A stretch of DNA of 45,331 nt from JAVBQJ01 sp045585875 (GCA_045585875.1 JAZMZH010000211.1:1-45331); one strand, 5' to 3'; positions 12,960 through 21,510 are shown, numbered from the stretch's first letter. Notes: a model not told the origin generated them from the sequence alone. A program made the numbers and translations.

Positions 12960-14468
12960 ATGAGCATGGAAATACATCCGCAGATACTGGTGATTCAGAA
13001 GATCAGCGCCGCGCTGATCCACGGCCGCGATGTGGAAACAATGCTGGAAAAGGTATTGGAGATCATCGACCGGGAGATGGGCATGCGCCGAGGGACCTTT
13101 TCGCTCCGTTACGGGGACACCCTGCGGATCGAAGCCTCCCACGGACTCACCGCCGCCGAAAAGGAGAAGGGGTTTTACAACCTCGGGGAGGGGATCACCG
13201 GCCATGTGGCCGAGACCGGACGCAGCCATGTGATCCCGGATCTGCGCAAGGACCCCAGATTTCTGAACCGCACCGGCAAGCACCATTACGATAAACCGGC
13301 GGCCTTTATCTGCGTGCCCCTCTTTCACCATTCGGAGCTGATCGGCACCCTCTCGGTGGACCGGCCGATCACCCCGGAGACCAATCTCGACAGCGACGTG
13401 GCGTTTCTGGAGATTCTGGCCAACATCACGGCGGATTCCGCCTCCGAATGTCTCCTCCAGCATCAGGAAAAGCAAAGCCTGCTGGATGAAAACCGCAAGC
13501 TCCGCAGCATGCTCAGCAGCGCCCCCGGCAAGCTGATCGGCAACTGCCGCGAGATGCAGCAGGTCTACCGGGAACTCCGTCAGGTCGCCCCCACCGACGC
13601 CACCGTGCTGATCCGCGGCGCCAGCGGCACCGGCAAGGAGCTGCTCGCCCACGCCATCGTGGAACTCTCCGGCCGCCGGGACAAGCCCTTCGTCACCCTG
13701 AACTGCGCCGCCCTGCCGGAAAATCTGGTGGAGAGCGAGCTCTTCGGCCACGAAAAGGGCGCCTTCACCGGAGCCGTCGCCCGCCGGATCGGACGGGCCG
13801 AGGCCGCGGACGGCGGGACGCTCTTTCTCGACGAGATCGGCGACCTCACGATGCAGACGCAGGTGAAGCTGCTGCGCTTCCTCCAGGAGCGGACTTTTTC
13901 CCGGGTGGGCAGCAACGAGGAGCTGCGGTCCAACGTCCGTTTTCTGGCCGCCACCAGCCGCAACCTGGAGGATCTGATGGAGCGGAAGCTCTTCCGCGAG
14001 GACCTTTTTTACCGGCTGAACATCTTTCCCATCATGATGCCTCCCCTGGCGCGGCGCTCCAGCGACATCATCCTGCTGGCCGAGCACTTCATCGAGATGC
14101 TGAATCTGAAGTACAATAAGAAGATCACGAAACTCTCCCCCTCCGCGACCCGTCTGCTGATGAATTACCAGTGGCCGGGCAACGTCCGGGAGCTGGAGAA
14201 CTGCATGGAGCGGGCCGTGCTGACCGCTTCCGACGACTGCATCCACAGCGGCAATCTGCCGCCGTCGCTTCAGGCGGCGGGGCCGGCCGCCGGAGCCGCC
14301 CCCTCCGGGACGCTGGATCAGATGCTCGCGGCCTGCGAACGGGATTTCATCACCGACGCCATCGGCAGGCACGACGGAAACCTCTCCGCCGCCGGACGGG
14401 AACTGGGGCTCTCTCCCCGGATGATGAATTACCGGATGAAGCGTCTGGGCATTCCCGGCCGGAAGTGA
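12960..14468 (+). CDS. GAF-AAA+-Fis sigma54-dependent transcriptional activator
   Basis: 502 aa, built like NifA/NorR-type enhancer-binding proteins. An N-terminal GAF sensor spans about 18-158. The AAA+ domain has Walker A GASGTGKE (220-227), the sigma54-contacting loop GAFTGA (267-272), Walker B GGTLFLDEIG (285-294) and REDLFYRLN (346-354). A Fis-type helix-turn-helix sits at 470-495 (NLSAAGRELGLSPRMMNYRM). There is no response-regulator receiver domain, so control is probably through a small ligand or a partner acting on GAF. It sits at the end of the gltBD-dap operon and is the obvious candidate for activating the two sigma54 promoters at 4853-5101. No good ribosome site lies before the ATG (GGGGAG is about 20 bases away). 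An alternative start is two codons later. Confidence 0.92.
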   Translation: MSMEIHPQILVIQKISAALIHGRDVETMLEKVLEIIDREMGMRRGTFSLRYGDTLRIEASHGLTAAEKEKGFYNLGEGITGHVAETGRSHVIPDLRKDPRFLNRTGKHHYDKPAAFICVPLFHHSELIGTLSVDRPITPETNLDSDVAFLEILANITADSASECLLQHQEKQSLLDENRKLRSMLSSAPGKLIGNCREMQQVYRELRQVAPTDATVLIRGASGTGKELLAHAIVELSGRRDKPFVTLNCAALPENLVESELFGHEKGAFTGAVARRIGRAEAADGGTLFLDEIGDLTMQTQVKLLRFLQERTFSRVGSNEELRSNVRFLAATSRNLEDLMERKLFREDLFYRLNIFPIMMPPLARRSSDIILLAEHFIEMLNLKYNKKITKLSPSATRLLMNYQWPGNVRELENCMERAVLTASDDCIHSGNLPPSLQAAGPAAGAAPSGTLDQMLAACERDFITDAIGRHDGNLSAAGRELGLSPRMMNYRMKRLGIPGRK

Positions 14469-14659
14469 CCGGGCCGCGTTGTTATGCGCTGTGCCGCCGG
14501 ATGAAATTCCACACGTTCCGCGGAGCGGTGCGGAGTCCGCGCTCTGCCGGAGATTCGGCGACAGCCTTTCTCGGAATCAATCGCCTCGGCGGGAAATTCA
14601 AAAGCCGATCGGAGAAATTTACCGATGTGTTTCCTCCGGCAGGAATTGCCAAGCCATGC

Positions 14660-16000
14660 TCATTCCGAGCGAGTGACGATCCATCGCCCTTTCTTTCGTG
14701 ATCCGGAGCGGAGGATAAGATTTTCCTTCTGCAATACGCTCAAAGCACGTTCCACCGTTCGAGTCGACACATCAAGGCGTTTTGCCATAACAGCTGCACT
14801 CTGTGTACCGTTCTCAATCAAAAGCCCCAACACTTCTCGTTGTACCTTGCTTATTCCGACACTTATTCCGACACTTATCCCGACAGATTTCTTGCTTTGT
14901 CGCAACACCTCTGCATCGAACGGAATTACAACATTGATATACCCTTCGTCTATGCGGAATGCCTCTTTTCCGTATTTGGACACGATAGCCGGAACTCCGT
15001 GACCAGTGTGTTCCGTGAGTTCCATATTAAGGAAAATCCTCATCAGCATATCATTTCGCGGCCGACTGATTCCCTGGAAAAACATTTCCCTCGTTTCGCC
15101 CCGCGGAAGCCCGCCGTGAGACAGAATTTCAAGCCGATCTTCAAACAGTGATATGAGAGGCTGGGAGAGCGACCAGTCATTGTGAACCAGCGCATTGATA
15201 ACAGCTTCATTCACGCAGTCAAGATCAAAAAGGGATTTATCGCTTCGCGGGCGCGCAGACGTATCCGTGATGCGGATGTTTTCGGCGGCCAGCCGGTTTC
15301 TTATCTGTTCAAAGGCAAAAAGCAAACACTGAGAACCGTAATCGTTACGTTCGGAAACCGAAGATTTGTTACGGCCATTGAATTTGACAACTATCAGTGG
15401 CACTGTATTCCGGTCAGACATGAGTTCCGCTAAAAGATTGTACTCCCCATCCGGCGTCCTGAGGCCAAGATTGACCTCGAAGGATTTTTCATCTAAATGA
15501 AATCCCTTTTCGGCATAGCATATTTTGAGTGTACGAAGAGAAATAGCCCCATAATGGGCGGGCACACGGACCATATAGTCTGTATCTGTGAAATTACGCT
15601 CGTAACGCGCCTTGATTTGTTCCGGCGTCATTTCTCTGCATGTCGTGCCGATTCGAACGGGACAGCCCGTTGAGGAAAAACCATACCGCTTCTGGCAATA
15701 AATCGGTCTCGTACCTTTCATGACATGAAGTATCAGGATGGATTTCCCTTCATTACATCGCAATTCTGAGGAGACATTTGCTTGCGGATTGGGCTCTATC
15801 TTGGTTGTAATCACATCCGATATCTTCCGCATCGTCTCATCAATTTGCTCCAGCCCGACAATAGTTCCATCGTTGGCAACGCCTAAAACGATATCTCCGC
15901 CGTCGGCATTCAAAAAGGATACTATTTCTTTGCATATCGTATCTGAATATTCTCTCTTGAATTCCAAAGATTCAGATTCACTTTCAGCATATTTGCTCAT
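14660..16000 (-). CDS. AlbA_2 (Schlafen-type) / ATPase / winged-helix DNA-binding protein
   Basis: 446 aa, resembling the 'putative DNA-binding, RecG-like C-terminal' proteins common in gut bacteria. N-terminal AlbA_2 domain: ESLEFKREYSDTICKEIVSFLNADGGDIVLGV as separate blocks over residues 10-41. A middle GHKL-like ATP-binding region has CVNEAVINALVHNDW and TGHGVPAIVSKYG. A KKSVGIS-VGIS-VGIS linker leads to a C-terminal winged helix (AAVMAKRLDVSTRTVERALSVLQ). Probably a transcription regulator or stress-defence protein; substrate unknown. It stands alone, convergent to the sigma54 activator, with its own promoter and a lower GC content than the neighbouring operon, suggesting transfer. Confidence 0.8.
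   Translation of the reverse strand: MSKYAESESESLEFKREYSDTICKEIVSFLNADGGDIVLGVANDGTIVGLEQIDETMRKISDVITTKIEPNPQANVSSELRCNEGKSILILHVMKGTRPIYCQKRYGFSSTGCPVRIGTTCREMTPEQIKARYERNFTDTDYMVRVPAHYGAISLRTLKICYAEKGFHLDEKSFEVNLGLRTPDGEYNLLAELMSDRNTVPLIVVKFNGRNKSSVSERNDYGSQCLLFAFEQIRNRLAAENIRITDTSARPRSDKSLFDLDCVNEAVINALVHNDWSLSQPLISLFEDRLEILSHGGLPRGETREMFFQGISRPRNDMLMRIFLNMELTEHTGHGVPAIVSKYGKEAFRIDEGYINVVIPFDAEVLRQSKKSVGISVGISVGISKVQREVLGLLIENGTQSAAVMAKRLDVSTRTVERALSVLQKENLILRSGSRKKGRWIVTRSE
14851..14886. repeat. Three 12-bp tandem units inside the AlbA_2 gene
   Basis: CTTATTCCGACA occurs twice and then once with one change (CTTATCCCGACA). On the coding strand each unit adds a VGIS tetrapeptide to the linker between the ATPase-like part and the winged helix. 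Gain or loss of a unit keeps the frame, so linker length could vary by slippage. Confidence 0.9.
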
Positions 16001-16033
16001 GTCGTCCTCGCTGTATTCTGATAAAACATAAAT

Positions 16034-16062
16034 AATATAGCACGATATAAGACATGTTTCAA
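16034..16062 (-). promoter_or_regulatory. Sigma70-type promoter of the AlbA_2 gene
   Basis: Leftwards: TTGAAA (16062-16057), 17-bp spacer, TATATT (16039-16034), about 30 bp from the ATG. Directly upstream of the -35 lies an imperfect inverted repeat, AACCCGACA...TGTCGGTT (about 16067-16087), that could be an operator. Confidence 0.75.
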
Positions 16063-16183
16063 ATTAACCCGACATTTTTTGTCGGTTATGTAAGTTGGAA
16101 GTTAAACGCATTCTTAAATCTGCTGATTTTTCCGAAAGGTGCATTTGCCTTTTCAATTCACCCTATTTCCTCCGGCAGGGACG

Positions 16184-16223
16184 AAAAAAAAAGCTCCCGA
16201 TGCCGCGCGCAGGCATCGGGAGC
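16184..16223 (-). terminator. Rho-independent terminator downstream of the prepilin-like gene
   Basis: A perfect 12-bp stem (16193-16204 with 16212-16223, GCTCCCGATGCC / GGCATCGGGAGC) with a 7-nt loop is followed, leftwards, by nine T residues (A run at 16184-16192). It stands about 230 bp after the stop of the leftward prepilin-like gene and in front of the AlbA_2 promoter. Confidence 0.92.
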
Positions 16224-16451
16224 AGGGGAGGGGCCCGCCGTCTCCGGGATCAAAAGAAACCCCGGCCGGACGCGGATGCACCCGACCGGGGGGTGTGATA
16301 TCCCGCTGTCATGCGGCGGATGCGCGCGTCAGATGATTCCGACTCCGCCGGACAGATGCGGGATTAGTGATGGAGCCGGGGAGTCCTGCCGAAAGAATCG
16401 GCCGGGAACCACCTCTTGTCCGGGGAAACCGGCCAAGCGCTCCCAAATTTC
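16224..16451 (-). other. Long GC-rich 3' region of the prepilin-like transcript, no gene seen
   Basis: Between the prepilin-like stop and its terminator I see no convincing coding region. It holds a further imperfect GC-rich hairpin (CCCCGG...CCGGGG around 16260-16292). It is most simply a 3' untranslated region of about 230 nt; a small structured RNA processed from it is possible but not shown. Confidence 0.4.
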
Positions 16452-17108
16452 TTAACGGAACTTTTTCGGACTTCCCGATTTGACGTAGGTGTCGATGAAT
16501 GTACCGTCAACCGGCTGCACATGCCCATCCACGAAACTCATATTGCACTTCCCGTTGTGGAAAAGCGTGAAACTGCTGAGATCGGGACCGCCGGCGGTGC
16601 AGTTATAGTAAGAACCCTGATCCCACAAGGTTTGCTGGCAGTTGTCGCTGAGCATATAAGTTTTGGTGGGATCGGTAAACTTGGTAAAGATGACCAGATA
16701 CATCAGTCCGGATGCGATGGTATTGTATTCGCCTTGGTAAAGACCTCCGGCGTTTCCGCCGTAGGCGCCGATTTTCAACTGTCTTTCATCATCGGCATGT
16801 TCCAGCGTTTCCACGCAGTGAATCGCCTTTTTCGACAAGGTGTAGCCCGCCTGATTGACGAAATATGCCCACCCGGGATAAATATAGGGACTCATCGCCT
16901 CCTGGTTGTAAAAGACAGGCACCATGTCATCGTGATCATTGGAATACATCTGCAGATGCAGCTGACAATCTTTCAGCTGCGAAACGCATTTGATCGCCTG
17001 CGCGGCGGCCCGGGCCTTGGAGAGGGCGGGCAGCAGCATGCTGGCGAGGATGGCAATAATCGCGATCACGACCAGCAGCTCTATTAACGTGAATATGCTT
17101 TTCTTCAT
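16452..17108 (-). CDS. Prepilin-type N-terminal cleavage/methylation protein with H-X9-DG C-terminus
   Basis: 218 aa. The N-terminus MKKSIFTLIELL plus VVIAIIAILASMLLPAL is a type IV prepilin/pseudopilin signal and helix. The C-terminal end has H-NGKCNMSFV-DG, the H-X9-DG motif of the large prepilin-like families of Lentisphaerae and Planctomycetes. Start chosen at MKKS because AGGAG lies six bases upstream; an upstream in-frame ATG adds 16 residues with no signal sequence. The residue before the FTLIEL phenylalanine is Ile instead of the usual Gly. No other pilus genes adjoin it, but a prepilin peptidase lies at 35399-36232. Probably an exported, surface or periplasmic protein of unknown role, one of many paralogues such genomes carry. 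Confidence 0.88.
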   Translation of the reverse strand: MKKSIFTLIELLVVIAIIAILASMLLPALSKARAAAQAIKCVSQLKDCQLHLQMYSNDHDDMVPVFYNQEAMSPYIYPGWAYFVNQAGYTLSKKAIHCVETLEHADDERQLKIGAYGGNAGGLYQGEYNTIASGLMYLVIFTKFTDPTKTYMLSDNCQQTLWDQGSYYNCTAGGPDLSSFTLFHNGKCNMSFVDGHVQPVDGTFIDTYVKSGSPKKFR

Positions 17109-17176
17109 ACCGACTCCTTTCTGTTTCGGTTGTTCTCGGAACAATTTTTTGCGCACCTTTTCTTGTTCCTGCCGTT

Positions 17177-17204
17177 ACGATACAGGAAAAACGGGAAAAG
17201 TCAA
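17177..17204 (-). promoter_or_regulatory. Promoter of the prepilin-like gene
   Basis: Leftwards: TTGACT (17204-17199), 16-bp spacer, TATCGT (17182-17177), about 70 bp before the ATG. Upstream, the AT-rich stretch at 17245-17265 carries a direct repeat TTGCTAT...TTGCTAT ten bases apart that could bind a regulator. The rest of the 17205-17470 gap shows nothing else I can name. Confidence 0.6.
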
Positions 17205-17470
17205 GAAGCAAAAGGTCATTTTTTTTCTTTGAAAATTTTTTTGAAATTGCTATCGTTTTGCTATAAAAACAACGATGGCACCCCAGAAGACACCGATTTG
17301 CCTTTTCGCTTCTTTTCGCGCTCCGAATTCACCGGGCGGTGCGTTCCATGCTGTTCCGGCGCGCCATGGCTCCGGGCCGCAATTCAAGTTGACGCGGTCA
17401 TATTTCCGCACGGGATTTTGGACGAGTCCGACGGGGGAATTGGAATTTTGATCCAAAGGATGCATCGGGT

Positions 17471-17499
17471 TTGCAAAATACCGGATGCCGTCTTATATT
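17471..17499 (+). promoter_or_regulatory. Promoter of the amidohydrolase gene
   Basis: TTGCAA (17471-17476), 17-bp spacer, TATATT (17494-17499). The predicted start is near 17506, about 90 nt before the ATG. Confidence 0.65.
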
Positions 17500-17596
17500 A
17501 TACGGCTCTCCCGGACGATCTCCCCGTTCCGCGGAGATCGAGTCGAGTCCGCAATGGTGCGCCTCTCCCGGCGCAGAACATAAAAAGGAGCAGACA

Positions 17597-18478
17597 ATGT
17601 TCATAGACATCCACGTCCATACTGTGAGAAAGCCCGGTCTTACGCGCGATTGCGGCGACACTTACGCCACGCCGGAGCAGCTTTTCAAGGCGTATGACGA
17701 GCTCGGCATCGAGCGCGGCGTGCTTCTGCCGAAAGCGAATCCGGAATGCAGCCATGTCCTCATGTCCAACGAAGAGTGTCTTGAGCTCGCGGAGCAGTAC
17801 GACCGCTTCATCCCGTTCTGCAACATCGACCCGCGGATGCTCTCGAACAATTGGAAGTCCGGCCTCGACCGGATGATGATTTACTACCGGGAGCGCGGCT
17901 GCAAGGGCGTCGGAGAGGTATGCTGCAATCTCGACATTCTCGATCCGCTCATGCAGAATCTCTTCCGCTGCGCCGAAATCGCCGACATGCCCGTGACATT
18001 TCACATGTCGCCGTTTGTCGGATATACTTACGGGATCGTCGATGAGGCGGGTCTGCCGAAACTGGAAGAGACTCTGAAGCGCTATCCGAAACTCAAGCTC
18101 TTCGGCCATTCGCAGACATTCTGGGCGGAAATCTCCGCAATCCGCGATTTCAACGACCGCTTCGGCTATCCCAAAGGCCCTGTGACCGAGGGCGCCGTCC
18201 CGCGCCTGATGCGCAAATATCCGAATCTTTACGGCGACCTTTCCGCGGGAAGCGGCTGCAACGCCCTCGCGCGCGATCCGGAATATGCCGTCAAATTCCT
18301 GAACGAATTCCAGGACCGCCTCTTCTTCGGCACGGACGTCTGCCAGCCGAGCATGCCGACGGTCCGCCTGCTGGCGGACTTCCTCAACGACTTGCTTGAC
18401 AAAGGCGCAATCTCCCGGACCGTCTTCAACAAAATCGCGAGAGAAAACGCAATCCGCGTGCTGGGATTGCAGCGGTGA
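17597..18478 (+). CDS. Amidohydrolase (amidohydrolase_2 family, metal-dependent TIM barrel)
   Basis: 293 aa, cytoplasmic. Metal-ligand pattern of the family: HVH (6-8) at the end of the first strand, Glu107 in GVGEVC, His136 (TFHMSPF), His171 (LFGHSQ) and Asp247 (FFGTDVCQP). Members of PF04909 decarboxylate or hydrolyse small carboxylates and lactones; the substrate here cannot be told. AAGGAG lies six bases before the ATG, deciding the start. It has its own promoter and runs convergent to a GH2 glycosidase 27 bp away without a clear terminator between, so a role in carbohydrate or plant-aromatic breakdown is possible but not shown. Confidence 0.85.
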   Translation: MFIDIHVHTVRKPGLTRDCGDTYATPEQLFKAYDELGIERGVLLPKANPECSHVLMSNEECLELAEQYDRFIPFCNIDPRMLSNNWKSGLDRMMIYYRERGCKGVGEVCCNLDILDPLMQNLFRCAEIADMPVTFHMSPFVGYTYGIVDEAGLPKLEETLKRYPKLKLFGHSQTFWAEISAIRDFNDRFGYPKGPVTEGAVPRLMRKYPNLYGDLSAGSGCNALARDPEYAVKFLNEFQDRLFFGTDVCQPSMPTVRLLADFLNDLLDKGAISRTVFNKIARENAIRVLGLQR

Positions 18479-18505
18479 TTTCAAAAGATCTTACGCCGCC
18501 GCCGG

Positions 18506-21319
18506 TCACTTGCTCAGCGAGAGCGGCCGTCCTCCGGCGTCGAGGGCGATCTCCCGTTTCCGGACCGCCCAGTCTCTGTTCAGCCGCTGCTTCAGATCGG
18601 TGACGGACCACTCCGGCGCGTCGGCGAAGGCGCCGCCGTCCAGGTAGCTCAGGAGCTCGTGCTTCAGAAATCTGCCCGCGGGCTCGTCGTCGGCAAGCAC
18701 CAGTCCGGTCATGATGATCCGTCCGCGCCCGACCCTGAATTCCGAGAGCATGGATTTGAAGCGGATCAGCTTGAAGGATGGGATCAGTTCCATCAGCGGC
18801 CTGTATTCCGGCATTTCCCGGTCGCAGGAGATGGAGCGGCTGCCGTTCATCAGGGGAAAAAACTGCCAGTCCATGAATTCCTCGTGGGGGAATCTCCGCC
18901 ATACCGGATGCGGATTGATCAGCGCTCCCGAGTGTCCCAGCGCCCGCCCGGAAGTGTGGGGCCGAAACGTCTCCTCCCGGGTTTCCGCCGGAAATCCCCC
19001 GGTCAGCAGGAGCCCGCCGCCCGCGGCGGCGAAGTCGATGAGTTCCGGGGTGAGCCGGTCGGAGACGCGGCAGGAGGCGGAGGGGGTGCGGACCGCGTCG
19101 GGGAATACCCAGAAAGACCAGTGGTTTTCCACATAACGGCTGTTCAGGATTCCGGCGACCCGGAGGGTGTACCGCTCTCCCGCCTCGGAAACCGGGAGCG
19201 TGAAGTTTACCTCGCACAGCTCGGAGACGGTCCCGGGCGCGATCCCGTCCCGGGAAAACTTCCCCCGGGCCGCCACTCCCCGGTCCCCCTCGAAAATCCA
19301 TTCGCCGTCGATCGCCCCGGCGCCGCGCCCGAAGTAGCTGATCCGCAGCTTTTCCGCGAATCGGGTCCCGCCGGTGCGGTTGCGGAAGCGCAGGGCGGAG
19401 CACAGGAGCACGCTCTCCGCGTTGTAGCGGCGCACGTCGGCCGCGGATTCGCCGTACTTTTCCTCGTAGAATTCGTTGAATACGCCGCAGGGATACCCCA
19501 TCATGTGCCAGTGGGTGTCGATGCCGCCCAGATAATCGTAGCCGGTGATGGCGGAGCAGCTCCGGATGTTTTCGATGAGCTGTTTCCGGAGCAGGGAGAT
19601 GAAGCGGCAGTTGTTGCGGTAATAGCGCCTCCGGTTCTGATAGACGTGATTTTTCTCCATGTATTCCCTGGCCGCTTCGAAGAGCCCCGTGCCGATGAAG
19701 GTGCCCCGATAACGCTCCTCCAGATCGAAATCCAGATAGCCGCCGAGGATCCCGATCTCGTGGCTCAGGCAGGGCTTGCGGTAGTGGCTGTGTTCGAAGT
19801 CCGCCCGCTCCGGCCCGGGGAAGAGATCGTGGGCGTAGCTGAAGTGCCCGCCGCCCAGCGAACCGTAGACGTCGCTGAATTCCGCCACCTCCGCCAGCCG
19901 GGCGGCGTCGTGGGGGACGGGGTCGGGCGTGACGACCCGTCCGGGACCGAAGTCATACTCCACGAAGCGCATGGCCTCCTGGGGGTTGAAGAGCATCCCC
20001 GGGGCCATTTCACGGAGCATGGCCGCCAGCTTCCGCAGGCGGACGAGGGCGTCGTCGTTGATGAGCTTCTCATTGCCCTCGCAGAGGATGACCGCGCAGG
20101 GGTGGCGCCGGATCATCCGGATGATCGCGGCGGCCTCCTCGAAACTGTATACGCTGGGCAGTTCGGTCTGGACCAGCATCCCCAGCCGGTCGCAGGCCTC
20201 GTAAAACGGTTCCGGCGGGCACCATGTGTGGCAGCGGATGAAGTTGAATCCCGCCTGACGGAGCACCCCCAGGTCCCGCAGATATTTCCCGCGGTCGAAG
20301 TGGGGATTGCAGGTTTCCGGGAAATAGCAGTGTTCGGTGACTCCCCTGAAATAGGTGACCTCCCCGTTGATCATGATCCGGCTGTCGGTGCAGGAGAGCA
20401 CCCGGGCCCCCCACGGAAATTCGATGCGGTCCAGGAGTTCGTCGCCGTCGGTGAGCTCCAGTCGCGCCCGGTAGAGCCTCGGTTCCCGGTCCGACCAGGG
20501 GAGGGGGATCTTTTCGGTGGTGAAATCCGTGCTGTCTCCGGAACAGACGCAAACGCCGGAGTCGAAAATTTTTTCCCCGTCCAGCAGGGTCCAGCGGAGG
20601 GTCCTGCCGGCGCCCCCGGCCGTTTCCGCATGCCAGCGTGGCGCTCCGTTTTCAAAGGTCAGCCAGGCGTCGGTGAGGGCGCCGGAACCGGTGATGCGGA
20701 TAAAGGTTTCGCCGCCGATGCCGCCCCGTTCCGACTGGTAGCCCTGGGCGGCCAGTCCGCGGTGCTGCGTCGGCCTGGCCCCGAAGGCCGTGCCCGCGTG
20801 GGTGCCGTCGGGACGGCAGAAGGCGCCGCCGTCGTCGCGGACATTGCAGACGACCAGGATGATTTCGTTGAGCCTGCCGCTTGCGGCCAGATCGGTGATT
20901 TCAAATTCCGAAGCCGTCGAATAGCCGGTCGCCCGTCCGGCGAGGCGGCCGTTGCAGTAGACGGCGCATCCCCACATGGCCGGACCCACCTTCAGAAAGG
21001 CGTGTCCGCCGTCGTGCAGGTCGATGACGACCTGCTTCCGGTAGCAGCCGGTGCCGATCAGAAAAGAGCTGCTGGCGTGAGGCAGCAGGGTGGCGCCCAT
21101 GGGGAAATGGATCTTCCGGTAGTCGGGATTGAAGCGGGCGGGCAGGCTGAAGAAATCCTCCTCGTCGAAGAGTTCGTAGTGGTCGTCCCAGTAACCGGGC
21201 GTGACCATCCGGCCGGTGAAGAGATTCCGGTCCGGCAGCGCGTCGGCGCCGGGGGTGAACGGGCGGGCATTGTAGTAAAATTCCCATTCGCCGTCGAGGG
21301 ATATGGTCTGAGGCGTCAT
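18506..21319 (-). CDS. Glycoside hydrolase family 2-like protein
   Basis: 937 aa. N-terminal sugar-binding jelly roll (SLDGEWEFYYNARP onward), an immunoglobulin-like domain (about 220-300), then the TIM barrel from about 305 (SRIMINGEVTYFRGVTEH). Candidate acid/base is Glu417 in HPCAVILCEGNE and candidate nucleophile Glu521 in KPCLSHEIG, matching the GH2 layout, although the second motif is divergent from KPxxxxEYG. About 400 residues follow the barrel, including a region like the glutamine-amidotransferase-type fold often appended to such enzymes. No signal peptide is seen, so it is probably cytoplasmic and acts on imported oligosaccharides. Divergent from an AraC regulator with overlapping promoters. 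Substrate unknown. Confidence 0.85.
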   Translation of the reverse strand: MTPQTISLDGEWEFYYNARPFTPGADALPDRNLFTGRMVTPGYWDDHYELFDEEDFFSLPARFNPDYRKIHFPMGATLLPHASSSFLIGTGCYRKQVVIDLHDGGHAFLKVGPAMWGCAVYCNGRLAGRATGYSTASEFEITDLAASGRLNEIILVVCNVRDDGGAFCRPDGTHAGTAFGARPTQHRGLAAQGYQSERGGIGGETFIRITGSGALTDAWLTFENGAPRWHAETAGGAGRTLRWTLLDGEKIFDSGVCVCSGDSTDFTTEKIPLPWSDREPRLYRARLELTDGDELLDRIEFPWGARVLSCTDSRIMINGEVTYFRGVTEHCYFPETCNPHFDRGKYLRDLGVLRQAGFNFIRCHTWCPPEPFYEACDRLGMLVQTELPSVYSFEEAAAIIRMIRRHPCAVILCEGNEKLINDDALVRLRKLAAMLREMAPGMLFNPQEAMRFVEYDFGPGRVVTPDPVPHDAARLAEVAEFSDVYGSLGGGHFSYAHDLFPGPERADFEHSHYRKPCLSHEIGILGGYLDFDLEERYRGTFIGTGLFEAAREYMEKNHVYQNRRRYYRNNCRFISLLRKQLIENIRSCSAITGYDYLGGIDTHWHMMGYPCGVFNEFYEEKYGESAADVRRYNAESVLLCSALRFRNRTGGTRFAEKLRISYFGRGAGAIDGEWIFEGDRGVAARGKFSRDGIAPGTVSELCEVNFTLPVSEAGERYTLRVAGILNSRYVENHWSFWVFPDAVRTPSASCRVSDRLTPELIDFAAAGGGLLLTGGFPAETREETFRPHTSGRALGHSGALINPHPVWRRFPHEEFMDWQFFPLMNGSRSISCDREMPEYRPLMELIPSFKLIRFKSMLSEFRVGRGRIIMTGLVLADDEPAGRFLKHELLSYLDGGAFADAPEWSVTDLKQRLNRDWAVRKREIALDAGGRPLSLSK

Positions 21320-21388
21320 GATCTTCCTTTGCTCCGACAGGTTTTTTTGTATCGGGGTGAAAAAATTTTTTTTGAGAATTTTCAGGTT

Positions 21389-21433
21389 AATATAAGTCCG
21401 CCGGTTGATTTTTCAATGATAAAGATGTATGAT
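21389..21433. promoter_or_regulatory. Face-to-face promoters of the GH2 and AraC genes
   Basis: Leftwards TTGAAA (21416-21411), 16-bp spacer, TATATT (21394-21389) for the GH2 gene. Rightwards TTGATT (21405-21410), 17-bp spacer, TATGAT (21428-21433) for the AraC gene. The -35 boxes abut, so polymerase at one would exclude the other and an AraC protein bound here could flip between them. An AT-rich tract (21359-21380) lies in the GH2 leader. Confidence 0.65.
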
Positions 21434-21510
21434 ATGACAGCAAAAATGTCTTAACAGGACGCCGCTGCGCCTGCCGGGGGGCGGACGCAGGGCATAACAG
21501 GGAGGGGATC

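Noticed and set aside
14469..14659. A gene or terminator between the sigma54 activator and the AlbA_2 gene
   Set aside because: Frames here are short and continue from neighbouring shadows; no stem with a T run was found.
17109..17156. Longer prepilin-like protein starting at 17156
   Set aside because: A clear AGGAG precedes the ATG at 17108, and prepilin leaders are short.
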